The notes: generated by a model from the letters alone, not told the origin. Shown: positions 35,095 to 48,200, numbered from the stretch's first letter. The stretch: DNA of 64,000 bases from Desmodesmus armatus (GCA_007449985.2 VIIQ02000851.1:113622-177621); one strand, 5' to 3'. Translations and numbers: made by a program.

Positions 35095-37086
35095 GAAGAG
35101 AGATTCAGAGGCATGCAGTGTTCACATTGCAGAGCTGCAAAATCCACAGCAGTCGTTGACTTGCAGACAGGCAACATCCACAGCAGTGTTTGACAGAATT
35201 GCAGAGAGGCAACAGCGACAGTGGCAGCAGAAACTGAGTGTTACGACCTGCGGAGAGGCCAGCAGGGGTTTTGTTGTGCAGCAGCCAGGTGCAGTACTGG
35301 TACTGGTAACAGTGGTGTACTGTGCGATGCGAGGTTGGGCAAAACATCTGAATCATGACAAGATGAGGGTTGACAAACAGCTATCAGGATTCGGATTCTT
35401 GGACTACTCATTGGAATCTCAGGCAACCCTCACTTAGGATTGTCTATAACTCACCCGGGGGGGGGGGTGAGTTTTAATTACCCAACAGGGTAAAAAGCCT
35501 GACTGTGTTACACCCGCAAGACCTGAGCTGTCAACTGATTCACAGAAAGACCACGCCATGACACCAACACTTTGAGGGGGAACTAAATCCCCCTAAATCG
35601 GTTGATGTGACCATCCCACAGCACCTCCTGCAACACCTCGACTCAACCATTGCACAGGCAAAACAACCGCATGCACCAATACCGCCAGCATATATGTGTC
35701 CGCATCACCCTGCTGAAAATGTCCACACCACCCACATCTGTGGCACTGTCGCCGTGCAACACAGTACACTGGCCAACTGTCACTCAGCAGTGCAACTACT
35801 CGCTGACCGTCATTGAGCAGTGCAACTGCTACCATGACGTCAATGCACCGCCAGCGCGTCAGCACAACACACATACAAACACACACTTATACCCAACTTC
35901 GGAATGTCACATCCTTGGATGGTTGTTGCATTGGCTGGATGCACTCCTGTGTCTACACACACAGCCATGCCTTGTCGCTAGCTCATCTCTCACCCCCAGC
36001 AGCTGGTCGGTCACGCCGGCTTGGGCTGTTGAGACATCACGGCAGCCACGCTTGCAAGCTACACGCCGGTGAGACATACCTGCTGTGTAGGCAACAGATC
36101 ACCTGCAGGCCAAGAGATGCACACGCTCTCTGCAACAAGCTCCTGCCAGACAGCACCCCGCAGGACGAACAACTGCTCACGAAGCTCAATAGTGAGGCTG
36201 TACGTACCCGTACACGCAACATGAGGAGGCTGGGAAAGCCTTGCACTTGCATCCCAGTGGAAAGATCACAACACGACCTGGCACAGCAGCAACACACGTG
36301 CGCTACCAACCCTGGTCCTACAATACGACACACCTATCACATGCGTGTCTGCTAACTAACATACCAGGCAGGTCATTTATAAGCCCGGTCTATCCAAACA
36401 TCCAGAAAGCCCCACACCCACAACCAACCCAACACAACACAAAGCCGTGTACCCCCTCAGCAGCATGCGCACACGTCATTCGCTGAACCCCGATGCTGCC
36501 TGTCGCCCAGCAGGTGCCCCGACTCCCATACCATACACATTCTCCCACACACGACCACTACCCCACACATTTTCTTTTCAGTCAGGTGGCATGCTGTCAT
36601 TCATGCACCCCACATTCCAAGGAATGCCGCTGTTTCAAGGCGTCAAGTCACCTGACGCCTTGAACCCTATGCCAGTTGACAGCACACCTGGCGGAGCTGC
36701 ATATTCCAAGCTAAGCAGGCTACAGTCTTACATCATACACAGAAAGGGACAGACGATGAGGAGGCATCCGATGCAAAGGTCGCTACGGTATCGTTGCAAA
36801 GCTACAATACCCTTTGCAAAAGCATGCGTAGGGAACCAAAGATGACAACGACAATCACAGGGTCAAGACACACCCACACTCAAACCCACACACAACCCTG
36901 CAGACACAAGCCCACCTTCCTCTCAATTTTCTCCGTCCCTGCTGGTGCGGTCGTGATTGCACAACACTGACAGCAATTCAGTAAACCACCCTTCAGTATG
37001 GAAATCCGATTGCTGCCCACCCGCCCGATGTCCTCAAACACATGCTTACTTCACAACCACCTCTGCTTGCAGGCACTGCCCAATAT
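35095..37086. other. Convergent intergenic region with small repeats
   Basis: No supported gene. It holds a second GCAGTGTTCACATTGCAG word just after the DUF262-DUF1524 stop (35113), a G run at 35457, a ~65-bp dispersed repeat at 35897-35960 shared in inverted form with 9352-9415, and a perfect 10-bp hairpin (36636-36645 with 36653-36662). A TTACA at 36728-36732 gives a minus-strand TGTAA, about 355 bases beyond the wax-synthase stop and a candidate polyadenylation signal for it. Confidence 0.5.
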
Positions 37087-40000
37087 TCACAACGCTGTGC
37101 TCATGCTGCTCACAAACGGCGCCCCACCCACAGCCGCCGGATGCAGCCCAAGCTGCTGCAGCAGCACCTGCAGGCCGCTGACGGCAGCAGCTGCACTCTC
37201 ATTGACAGACGTCACGACGCGTTGGGCGATGTCTGTGTGGTTTTCCACTGGTGGGTACCAGAAGAAGTAGGCTGTGAAGTTCACCAGGAAAGTGGTCCAG
37301 CCGATGAGCAGGGGCCGGGCCAGGCGCACGCCGGCCTTGCGCAGGCGCCTGCGGACGATGTCCTCCGCCATGCACATGGGTATCTGCAAAAACACACAGG
37401 GCAGGAAGCACCACACAGTGTGACACACAATGTAACATACAGTGTGTGCATCATGCACATGGGTGTCTGCACCAGACACGGGGTTGGCGGGCAGCAACAA
37501 AGAGTGTGACGTACAGTGTGACATAGAGTGTGACGTACAGTGTGACATACAGCGTGACATGCAATGCGACATACAGTGTGACATACAGTGTGGCAACGCG
37601 ACGCACATGGCCTAGCGCAACACATGAAGGAAGGACGTACACCAAGGGGTGGGGACATTGGATGTGGCGGGTGCCTGGCATGACATGAGCTCAAAAGGGC
37701 GCCTGTTGTGAAAGATGTAGCCCAGAGCTACCCTTCCATCGCCTACCCCTAAACGCCCACCCAGCCCCCTCCCACCCACCTGGCAGACGAAGAACATCAA
37801 CCAGAAGCCAGCAGGATACTTGTCACCCTCCGCCAGCGCATACAGCAGCACAAACTCATGCATGATGCCACTAGCAGCAAACGTGGCAGCAGTGCCAGCC
37901 AGCCGCTTCAGGGGTGCACCCTGGGGCCCTTGCTGCTGCTGCTGCTGCTGCCCTTGCTGCTAGGTGCAGACTCTGCTGCTGCTTCTGGCCCTGCGGGGGC
38001 GACAGCAGCAGTGCTTGCTGCATGCTGCTTGTGCTGCTGCGTGGGTGGTGGCGGTGCTGATCCTACAGAGGCTGGTGGCCCTTTGTGTATCCAGCAGCCC
38101 TCCACGATGGGGTCGTAGCAGAGAGACCTCAGCGTTAAACTGACGGTGTTGTTCCAACGCCTGCAGGAACCACAGCACGGCACAGCACCAAGTGAACACG
38201 TCTGCCACCCACACCGACCCATACACATAATCCTGCTCTTCTATCACTGCTGCATCTTCCTGTGTTGCTTTTGCAGCGACAGAACCACTGTGCTGCTGCC
38301 ATCAACCGCATATGTGGATAGCAGATGTGATTGGTGTGAGCCATGGGTCATGCGTCAGCTGCAATGTGGCTGTACCTGTCCCTTTGTGCTGTCGAGCAAG
38401 CAAACACTGAGTGGGGTCACAGCCTGAGCATCCCTATAGGATCGTCAGCATACGCAACAGAGCAAACGCAACAGATCCGTTCAAAAGCGCGAAGACAGCA
38501 GAAGCCTTACCTGCCCCAGAAGTCTGCCAGTGATGTGGACAGCCAGGGCTTGTCAAAGGGTGGCACCACGTCCAACTCAGCAAGGCTGGTCAGCACAGCC
38601 GCGGGGCCGTTCATCAGGAAACTGATGAAGCTGGCAAGCGCCAGACCTGCAGGGGATGCACACAGATCCATTAGATACAACCAACCCATGTGCACTAAGC
38701 AACTGCCAAGGAAAGCTGCTGAAGCAGGGTGCAGTAACAAAGGGTCACCCAGAGGGCGAGCAGACCCATATGTGTGGCTGAAGTTGACACGCAGTGCTGG
38801 CAAGAAAGCTAGCTGGTCAAACGAGGTGTGCCATGCTCCGTAAACGGCTCACCGTAGATATAGTTTTTGAGAGCCACAGGCAGGGGCACCTCCGCAAGCA
38901 CATAGGCCATGAAGGACAACGCCACTGCAAGAACCAACACAGCATAGCACGCAGCAAACGCATGTAAGACAGATCAAGGTGTCAAGCACTGCCGTCACTG
39001 CAGTCTGACTACTGCTGCTGTAGCCCCACTCTCGTGCCATCCTATGCTGGCAGTTTGACGGAGGCTCCAAGGTGCATCGATGCATATGGGCTGCATCATG
39101 AAGCATCACACTTGCTGGCTGCTGCTGGTGCTCCAGCAACCTGTCAGGCGCACAGATACCCGCGCCATAGCTGCTTGTTCGTGAAAAAGACGTGCATGCT
39201 GCCAGAAGGTTCTGGCCTCGCCTGGACTCAGACCTACTGCAGCACATGACAGCTAGCAAAGCTGCGTAACCATACCTGCGTGTGCTGCTGCCAGGCGGAA
39301 CAGCTTGCTGGTAGGTCCTGCTGAATCCGTCAGACGCCCTTTCTTGACAGGTCCGTCTGCACAACAGGCACAACAGGGCACCACCACCAGCACAACTTGC
39401 AGGTGACCGTGTGAAAGGAAAGCAAGGTACCAGCCATCCCAGCAAAGCAGCAACCTACAGGACGATGCTGACCATGCAGAAGTAACACCAGCACACACGA
39501 GTGCTGGCCTTCTGGGTGGCTGATGAAGGCGTCTGCGTTGAATAATACTGCTGCAGTGCAGGCAAGCCAACTCCCATCCTGCTGCCTGACTGTCATGGCC
39601 AGCAGCAATGCTGTGCTTGATGAGTTGCTGCCGTCACCACTGACTGCTGCTGCTGGCCACATGAGCAGTGAGAAGGGAGGGATGCAGGCACACGTGATGC
39701 ACCCAGCTGACATACCTTGGCGTGGGTAGATGGGGCCGCAGTACAGTAGCAGCACCTGCATAAGGTTCCAGTTGTCTCCTGCTATGGGACCGCGGTTCAG
39801 GCACAGCCCCACTGCCTGCAGGACAGACACAAGTGCAGGAATTCCAATTGCCTGACATTTAAGATGTCACAGTCAGCATTTGAACTGTCACAGTCAGCAC
39901 TCCTGCCTGCCAGCACACACCACCAGTACTGCACAACAGTGGCACTGTGGGTGAGCACAGCAAAACGAGCAGTAAAAGCATTGCATGCATGTGATCTGAA

Positions 40001-40515
40001 CAATCAACATCAACATGCAGGCATCCAACCTATGCGCCCACTGCAGCTATTACACCCACCTTGAAGTTTCCCAACCAAAACGTCAGCAACGCAAACACCT
40101 GCAGAGCACACACGACAGTGAATGTGCATGATGAACGGCTCCATCTAGAGGTTTGATCATACCTAATGCTCCTGATGTCATGAGACAAACACAAGAGATG
40201 GAAGCTCCGCCACACACGTCAAGTGACGCAGCACTGTCAACTGGTACTGTTTCATTTGCTCACCACACGTGACACAACCTCTGTCCTGCTGCTGAACAGC
40301 ATGGGCAGCCATGTGTTGACCAATACGACTGGGATGATGCTGACAAAAGCTTTGGATCCTGGGGCAAGCCTCCTGACGACTGTGTGGAGGTATGCTGCTG
40401 ACATGAACAGCAGGCACAACGCCAACTGCGCACGGGAGACGTAGTCATAACGGTCCCTGACGTCCTCATTGAACAATCTGACGTTCTGTATATTCGTCCG
40501 GATGGCTTCCATCAT
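37087..40515 (-). CDS. Wax-synthase-like membrane-bound O-acyltransferase (MBOAT)
   Basis: Nine exons on the minus strand: 40515-40264, 40098-40060, 39815-39716, 39356-39276, 38924-38853, 38646-38511, 38160-38067, 37959-37780, 37383-37087. All borders are GT-AG and phases agree. The sum is 1251 bases, 416 residues. Several hydrophobic segments suggest a multi-pass protein, probably in the ER. Family marks are PPFDKPWLSTSLADFWGR-RWN across the 38511/38160 junction and SGIMHEF in exon 8, whose His is the expected catalytic residue of MBOATs. Plant relatives esterify fatty alcohols or other hydroxyls with acyl-CoA, giving wax esters or similar neutral lipids; the substrate here is unknown. The intron 38066-37960 is inferred from the frame change in a CAG run, supported by GTAGGA and CCTAG borders. 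The start is the first ATG of the frame; a second ATG follows directly. Confidence 0.88.
37430..37610. repeat. Short-period minisatellite in the last intron of the wax-synthase gene
   Basis: GTGTGACATACAGTG-like units of about 15 bp repeat with substitutions (GTACAG, ATAGAG variants). Simple slippage repeat. Confidence 0.75.
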
Positions 40516-40822
40516 GCCCAACCCCCTCAGTCTGCTTTGCTTGCTTGTGGCGAAGCAATGGCGTTACCGAGAAGCTTGTGGTGCACAGGAAGCAGACAAA
40601 GACCGTGTAAAATGATCGCGGTGGAAACAGCGGCAACGCTGTTGATCTTTGACAGAACCTGCTTGCACGCGTCACTGGGTTCAGTTCAGGTCCGAGTTGT
40701 TGTGGTGTGACAAAGTGACACTGACTAAAGGAGGAGGAGATCAAGGACCAAACGATTCATGCAACTTGAAAAAGTTGTTTGACCCCGCCGCGCTGCGTAA
40801 CACTCACACCAGCACACTGGAC
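40516..40822. promoter_or_regulatory. 307-bp two-way promoter candidate between wax synthase and rhodanese
   Basis: The ATGs of two divergent, well-supported genes are only 307 bp apart (40515 on minus, 40823 on plus), so both promoters and leaders must share this gap unless untranslated exons lie further away. No recognised motif was identified. Confidence 0.5.
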
Positions 40823-41388
40823 ATGTTGGCTACATTGAGCAGAAGGGTTGTGACCCCCCAGGTGGCCAGATCCTGCCGTATGAGGCCAAGCCATGTATCC
40901 AGTCGTGTGGCTTGCAGAAAACTAACAACATCACGACCAGCAGCAGCTTCTGACGAGCAGCAGACGGGCAGTTTAGAGCAGATGAGTGTCAACGACTTGT
41001 CAGAGCTGCTGGCAAACCCTGTGCTGGTGAGGAATCTGTCAGGTTTCAAGACTGTTTCAAAGTGCATGTATAGTTGCATGTATATTCTATATTGTTGCAT
41101 GTGCCTGTTATCGTTATGTGTAGTGCTGCCTTGGCTATGATGTTGTAACCTACAACCGCCAGGCTGTCAAACAAAAGACTGGTCAGCACCAGCACCAGCA
41201 CCACCAGCAGCAGCAGCAGCAGTCAGGTCTGCTCAACTTTGCATCTCATCTTGCAGATGGGCAATGCAGCTCCACCGTAGCTGTGCGCTCTCTTACGCAA
41301 GATGCTGCCAAAACTTCATCGGCGGCAATGCAACTGGCAGCACTCTCCGCCGTCACCACATTCGCCCCCCACCCAGTAGGGCCATGTG

Positions 41389-41419
<31 letters not shown>

Positions 41420-42155
41420 TGCACAACACAGTGTGAAGAGGTGCAGTTTGTAGATGTGCGGGAGCAGTGGGAGTACGACACAGCAAAGCTGCCCCACTTC
41501 AAGCTGTTCCCGCTCAGCCAGGCCAGCAGCTGGTCCCAAAACATCGACCAGCAGTTGGACCCTGACACAGAAACTGTGGTGCTGTGCCATCATGGCATGC
41601 GGTCAATGCAAATGGCAGGGGTAAGGGGCCTTTTTTTGGTCTAGTGAAGAGTAATGTTGTTGACGTCGCTGTTGCAACGTTATGGATGTCATTGCCTGAT
41701 TGCTGGGGCAGGGGTGAGGTGCCTGGCCAACGGTGGTGCTGTGCGCACACTGACGTTGCATGGCAACACCAGCTCGTCACTCCTGATCCCAACTCAACCA
41801 ACGTGATTGACACAGCCACTGCTTATCTACAATAGAAGTTACCGTGGTTTATGTCACCGTGGTCTACATCACCGTAGTTTAGTTGACAATTTGAGGTTGC
41901 ATAGAGCCTAGCAGCTGTCCCAAGGTAAATACTGCAAGGCTGACATGTGGTGTGCGTCAACTGTGGTATCTTCCAGACACGTTTTTACATGAATGACTCG
42001 CCGTATCCACTGCCACCAACTGCTTCTGCCACTGCTGCTGCTGCTGCTGTTGCCTGTTGCAGTTTCTGGTGTCCAAGGGCTTCAAGACAGTGAAGAATGT
42101 CAGTGGCGGCATTGCAGCATACTCACGGGTGGATCGCAGCGTTCCTGAGTACTGA
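40823..42155 (+). CDS. Single-domain rhodanese-like sulfurtransferase, probably organellar
   Basis: Exons 40823-41026, 41163-41375, 41432-41620 and 42063-42155, all phase 0, give 232 residues. The N-terminus (MLATLSRRVVTPQVARSCR, rich in Arg and Ser) looks like a transit peptide. The second exon is Gln/His- and Ala-rich and less certain; the intron after it would be only 56 bases. The rhodanese domain begins VQFVDVREQWEYD, has the active-site loop CHHGMRS with the catalytic Cys, and ends with FKTVKNVSGGIAAYS and VPEY. Such proteins move sulfur from a donor through a Cys persulfide; many plant chloroplast members have no known partner. Its head-to-head neighbour is the wax synthase. Confidence 0.85.
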
Positions 42156-42195
42156 ACCTTATTTTCCTGCAGCTGCTGTGTGACTGAGTGCTGTT

Positions 42196-42200
42196 TGTAA
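42196..42200 (+). terminator. TGTAA polyadenylation-type signal after the rhodanese gene
   Basis: TGTAA, the usual green-algal signal, sits 41 bases after the stop codon. A second TGTAA follows near 42240. Confidence 0.5.
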
Positions 42201-43002
42201 CCATCTTGGAGAGTATCGCCCAGCGGCGAAAGTATCCACATGTAACACCCCCCTATGTGTCTGCAATGTGGCTACTGTACTTCGCAAGGGGTTTGCATGT
42301 GTGCAATGCGTGTGCATCAGCTTCAGGCAGCATCATGCAGGCGGTCCCATGGGCTCATACTAGGACTGAGACTCCTTGCTGAGCCCTTGTCACCTACTGC
42401 AGTGGCACTGCTTGAAGGTCATCTGCTCAATGGACGGTGTCAGTATGCTTCAGGTCAACCTGTGTAGCAGCAGATCAAACAACATTTTGCGGCAACCTGG
42501 CCAGTGGCATCCACACAACTTGTACCCCTCTGGCACACACACACCTGGTTGCCTGGTTTGACTATCTGAGTAGGACGGACCCTAGTGGGCATGCATGAGT
42601 ACGTGCAATCCCTCTGCTGACACACCTGCGATGCTGCACCCCCTCGGTCCATAACACATGTGTACATTCACGCTCTGGGGTGAGCTATGCCATACCTCAG
42701 CTTCGGGAGCTGCACTGGTGGGGTGCGCCCAGTTTGTCAATGTTTTTAGTTGCATATGCAACAGCTTGTGCATTGTTTGTCCTTGTCCGGGGTACGTTTG
42801 GGTTTGCTTCACGGTTTGCTTCGGAGCAACGAAACTTCGGAGCGCACGAGGCGGACAAATGCATGTTCATTCAGGGGCCTTCGCGGACCTTCATCGTCTC
42901 GTTTTGGACGTTTTAATAGCTCTGTATGTCTGTCATTGCAGCGGGTCGTGCGTGTTCTGTGACAGTTCCCGCAAAAACAGCTGCAGCTGTTTTCGCGTGG
43001 GG
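42201..43002. other. Intergenic, no gene seen
   Basis: Between two plus-strand genes. A ~65-bp stretch at 42569-42630 resembles 56567-56650 (shared words GACTATC, TAGTGRGCATG, CCCTCTGCTG, CACACC), so it is probably a diverged dispersed repeat. Confidence 0.45.
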
Positions 43003-44225
43003 ATGCCTGTAGCCAGAATGATCCCAGATACATTTGCACGACGTCTCTTTTACGTAGGAGCAGTTGTGGTTCTTATGGCTGTCACGTGCAGGACTCTGAA
43101 CGGAGGTCAAAAAACCACTGCTGCTGTTGCTGCTGCACCATATGAGCCTGCAGCACCTAGAGCGAGGAGTACGTTCCAGCCTCAGCACCTTGGACTGCTC
43201 AGCCAGCGTGACTCAACGCATGACAGTTCGCACGTGGCAACATATGGCAGCACAAGGACTGTCAGCAGCAAGCAGTGCCCGCCATGGTTCTGGGAATACG
43301 CCGCTTTCCACAATGCGCACAGAGGCCAGCCCAATACCAAGTACCTCATAGCAGACGACGGCCGTTATGGCCTGGGAGACCGGCTGAATGGAGCCCTGAG
43401 CATGCTGCGACTGGCCAAAGCCCTCAACCGCGTGCTGCTCCTACGTTGGCAGTCACCATATCCATTGGAGGAGTTTTTCGAGCCGTCTGGAGCTCTGGAC
43501 TGGACCACGCAAGGCATCAAGATTGAAATTGGCACTAGGATGTCATTTATCGACCCAGGCAAGTCGGGTTGGGGAAACAGCAAGCTACACGATGGGACCC
43601 TACAGAAGATAAACGACACGTTCCTTACCATTGTGACAAACATGGAGCTGCACCGGAAGTGCCACGGCTGCCCCAAGACACCATCCTCAGCATGGAGTGA
43701 GGAAGCAGCATGCCTTTGGCAAAACATGTTTCGGCCAGTGGAGCCTATACTTCAGGAAGCAAGGGCGCAACTCCAGCAGTTGTACCCAGGCAGGACAGCA
43801 CACCCGTACGTTGCCGTGCATTTGCGTCTAGGCGGTCTTGAAGGGGAGGAAAAGGGCCTGGTTATGAGCGTGGTAAGGCTCCACTGGAGAATTTCCTGGC
43901 AGGCATTCGATGTGCGTCGAGGCTGGCGACCAACAGCAGTATAGACCTTGGTATGACCCCTGCGTTGGTTGTTGCAGACAACCACAACTTGCGTCAGATG
44001 CTGCAGGAGCAACACTTCAGGCGTGTGGTCACTCCTCCAGGCCTGCCTGTGCATGTGGGCAAGGCAAATGCCACGACTCTAGAAGCGCACCGCAGTACTG
44101 TTGTGGACATGGTGTTGCTTGGTTGGTCTGAATGCTTGGCGACGAGCCGATCGGGGTTCAGCCTACATGCCTGGTTGTATGGTGGTGCCAAGCCCTGCAT
44201 GGTGCCATGGAAAACGTGCTTGTGA
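43003..44225 (+). CDS. Type II membrane fucosyltransferase-like glycosyltransferase, one frame break
   Basis: It starts at ATG (MPVARMIPD). A single hydrophobic anchor follows (LFYVGAVVVLMAV), then a Ser/Thr/Gln-rich stem, then a globular domain with YGLGDRLNGALSMLRLA, VHLRLGG, and a C-terminal STVVDMVLLGWSECLATS..SGFSLHAWL. The GLGDRLN loop, the H-x-R motif and the late D-x-x-L-L..S-x-x-S-x-F block recall GT-B fucosyltransferases of the POFUT/GT37 type, which use GDP-fucose in the Golgi. That assignment is by resemblance. The frame changes near 43863 (VMSVVRL versus YERGKAPLENF); one extra T would join them, giving about 407 residues ending at 44225. No introns. Confidence 0.65.
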
Positions 44226-45280
44226 GCAGCATAGCAAAGGCCATTTGTGCCGTGTTTGACACGCTCAGCTGTCGTTGGACTCCGAGTGGCACTAAGAGTT
44301 GGGCTTTCACTGAAAGCCTACAGGCTGGCAGCCTGTATCAACATCCGATGTTGCAAGTTGCCTGCGTCTATCATTGCTGACTCAGCAAGTACTGGGTTAC
44401 TGACGTAGTGCGCATGCCTGTTGTGATTGGCTGAGAGATTGTCTACACGTATCTGAGAGCAAATTGTCATGGTCTGTCTGTCTGCATCTTGTTCTGTACC
44501 TTACAAGCGTGCATGTCAATTGCTGTACTGACGCCATCGTAGTGCGCCACACACAAGTTCTGGATCCGTCATATCCTGTGGAGTTGTCAGTGTGATTTGC
44601 ATGCTTGCATTTGGCTGTCAATGTTTCTGTTGGAGGGGAAACTGATATGGCTGAAGGCAGGGACGTCACTGCAAAGTGACACTGCCACAACAGCACACTT
44701 TGGCGGGTCAAGGTCACCCTTTGCAGAATGCTGCTGCAACTTGCTGTGACGGCTTGTCCTGCAAGTGTAGTACGCAGTGTTCATTTGCCACCAACATGAC
44801 CTGGGGTATGTTCACATCCCAAAGGTGTGAACATCTGCTCTGACAGATGCCCTCAAAACCATGCCTTGCTATGGCATAAAAACGCCCCCCTGCCACTACA
44901 GGCCATATGGCCAAGAAACACAGTTACACGCTCCCCGGACAGTCCTGCCTGGGCTGGGCCCCAGAAAGAAAAGCTGCGTTGCAAGGAATTCGTTTACCAG
45001 AACACTATTCGACCAAAGTGACTGACAGCACAGCTGCGCTGGTGTTCGACACAGCTGCGCTGGTGTTCGCTTCAGCCTCTGCAATCTTATTACAACACAG
45101 CTGCGCTGGTGTTCGACACCCGCAACATCGGAAATGTGGGGGCACAAATCAGGCTGAGCCTGCACTAGCTCGCCCTCTCAGAGTCTGTGTGTAAGACAGC
45201 TGGCCTTTCACAGCTGGTCGTGACGCTCCGAGCCGAGCTCTCTGTGCCTCTGACCAGCTGCAGCTGCAGCAGGCCCCCCA
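44226..45280. other. Convergent intergenic region, no gene seen
   Basis: It contains a 9-bp perfect hairpin (ATGTTCACA at 44808-44816 with its complement at 44826-44834) and three copies of a CACAGCTGCGCTGGTGTTCG word at 45029, 45050 and 45096. A TTACA at 45090-45094 is a possible minus-strand TGTAA for the rhomboid gene. Confidence 0.5.
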
Positions 45281-48200
45281 TCAACGCGTGAAGCGGGGTG
45301 CCACAACTGCTGCTATCGCCGCACCACCCACAAAGCCGCCCAGATGCGCCCTGCACAACACACCAGCAGCATCACATCAGACACAACCGTCAGCAGTAGC
45401 TGGTAGCTGGCCACATGCCCCGCCAAAGCTTCTTTCCCCGGGTTGCACACCACACACAGGAATCATTTGGCTAGCTGCCGCATGCATGCTACATGTATGC
45501 CCTATGCTTGCACATCACCAGCGGCATGACAGCAGACACCCGTCAGCAGCAGCTGGTAGCTGGCCACATGCCCCGCCAAAGCTTCTTTCCCCGGGTTGCA
45601 CACCACACACAGGAATCATTCGGCTAGCTGCCGCATGCATGCTACATGTATGCCCTATGCTTGCACATCACCAGCGGCATGACAGCACACCCGTCAGCAG
45701 CAGCTGGTAGCTGGCCACATGCCCCGCCAAAGCTTCTTTCCCCGGTTGCACACCACACATAGGAATCATTTGGCTAGCTGGCATCGCATGCAGGCTACAT
45801 GTATGCCCTATGCTTGCACACCACACACAGGCACACTACCTAGCATCGCATGCATGCTACATGTATTTGCTATGCTTATACAACACCACTGGGCTGGCTA
45901 ACCGATTGTTGCCACGTGACGCTGGCGGCGCCCTAATGTGTGGAGGGCTGGCATGCGTTGTGGTGAGGCTTATCATTAGCAGGCCCACTCAACAGCGAAA
46001 TCAAAATCATCAAGCCCATAAATGTACACTGTGCTTCTTGCTGATCATCCTGGCGTTCAAATCCTGCATTCGCCATTCGACCCCGCTGCAGGTTACAGCC
46101 CATCTCACCAGTTGTCGAAGTGGCTTCCCCCCAGCATCAGCATGATGGCCATGTTGATGCCCAAGGTCTGGAGCACACTCATCACCTGCAGGACCATTCA
46201 ATAAATCAAAAAGTGAATGAACCATTGACAATAGTGATCAGTTAATTGAGTTTCCAGCAGCTTTCTTGTGCGTACAGCAAAAGTTCTACTTAGGTGCTGC
46301 ACAGCGCACCACCAGGCCAATCAAGTGACCTACAGGAGAACACCTTGTAGGAAGCCAACGAGGCTCATGGGGCATAAGCATGATACAAACCAGCACACAC
46401 AGCAGCTGATTGAAAGTATACGATTGATAACTAATATACTATTTACTACAAACATCACCTGAGCCTTGCTGAAGTACACCGAGTGTCTGTTGATGTAGGA
46501 GGAGGCGAGGTAGGCACCCAGCAGACCACATAAACAGCCTGCAGAGCACGGGAAAGGTGGGCAGTCGGTTAATTGAACTGCAATGCGCCTGCAGTACACC
46601 GTAGCACAGTTTAGTATGGCGCAGTACAGTGGAGTACAGTACAGTAAAGTGCAGTACAGGACAGTACAGTACAGTACAGTACAGTGCAGTGCAGTGCAGT
46701 AAAGTACAGTGCAGTACAGTGCAGGGCAGCGCAGTGCTGTACAGTACAGTACCTCCCCACAGGTCAGCTTTGAGGCAAACAGTTGCTCTACGCAACACTA
46801 AACTGAGTTCACTGCAAGAACTCCATTCACTATAATTCATTCAAGCTGGCAGCCACTATTAGGGCCAGCCCAGCACTGTAGCTGATTGCTGCGCAGGTTG
46901 AAGTCCACCAGGGTTGACTGTGTGTGTGTGTGTGTTGGGGGGGGGGGAGGGGTGGTGGGCAGCCTGGGGGGGAAGGGGGGCGCTTGCTCACTCACTTGAC
47001 GACCCCATAGACACTCCAAAGGTGGGGCCCATCCAGTAGCCCAACAGGTTGCCAGTGATGGCTGCATAGCACAGCACAGCATGACACAGCACAGCACAGC
47101 CAGCGGACAAAGTCAGCAGTAGAGGCAACAGCCAGCATGACATGCTATGGCATAGCATAGCGCACCACACTGCAGTGCATACATATCAATTTGGCCTCGA
47201 TACTGCATGACGTGCATCCCAGCACAAAGCACAGCATATCACAGCACAGCACAGCACAGCGCAATGCTGAGGGGCCCCTCACCTGAGCCCAGGTACACTG
47301 CCAGGAAGGGGCCAGTACCCAGCTGTGGTTCAACCAAGCGGCCAATATTCCACAGTGCAAAGGTGTTGATCTGCACGTGCGGGAATACAAGGGGGGGGGG
47401 CGAGTAAGTCGTAATATGTCCTTGCGGGGCGGAGTAAGTCCACACAAACAGCGGCTTGAGTTACTCTAACAACACTGTCTTGTTCCTCGAAGAGTTACTG
47501 CCGCAAACACGTCTGTAGGGAGGGGGGGGGTGACGGCAGCGGCACTAGCTGCTCACGCACAGTGCTGTGGAGTTGACAAGCTGAAAATCTTCAGCCCCCG
47601 ACATAAAGCTCACCATTAGCTACTTGGTGACTGGTAGACCCAGCAACTGGTTGGCTGGCTGACTGAATGCGACAGCTGTGCAGGAAATTTCTGCGCTGTG
47701 TTGGGCGCGCAAGCCAGCTGTATGGTTTTGAACTCATTGCCTCAGGAACCCACTGGCTGGTGTTCGGCCCACACTGTGACGTGGGCAAGCAGCTATTCAA
47801 CAGGAGAGGCGGAACGTCACATCAAAACTGTCATGAAATATATCCATAACCATATAGCCAGAGAACTAAAACACATTCCCTACCCCAGCATGCAGCAGGC
47901 CTCCGTGCACGAATGCTGCTGTGAGTAGCCTCCAGTACTCCCCTTGAGCAACCTTGAAGCCAACCTGGCAGCAGTGGGGGGCATGGAAGTAAGGCAAGGC
48001 AGGGGGGGGGGGTAGTCAGGGGGACAGCTCAAATAGGGGGGTTGGTTAGGGTGGGGTAGCAGGTGAGGGTGATGTGAAAAGCTCACAGTCCCCATCCTGG
48101 CAGCCTGGCAGCCTGGCAGCAGTGGGGGCATGGAAGTGTAAGGCAAGGGCAGGGTGGCGGGGTGGGGGGGGGGGTGTGGGTGAGTCAGGGGGGTGGTTTG

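Noticed and set aside
35650..36845. Small plus-strand frames between the GmrSD-like gene and the wax synthase
   Set aside because: No conserved motif, no consistent splice pattern, and the region carries a dispersed repeat.
45391..45870. Possible CRISPR-like array
   Set aside because: Units are 152 bp, contiguous and without unique spacers, inside a eukaryotic intron; it is a plain tandem repeat.
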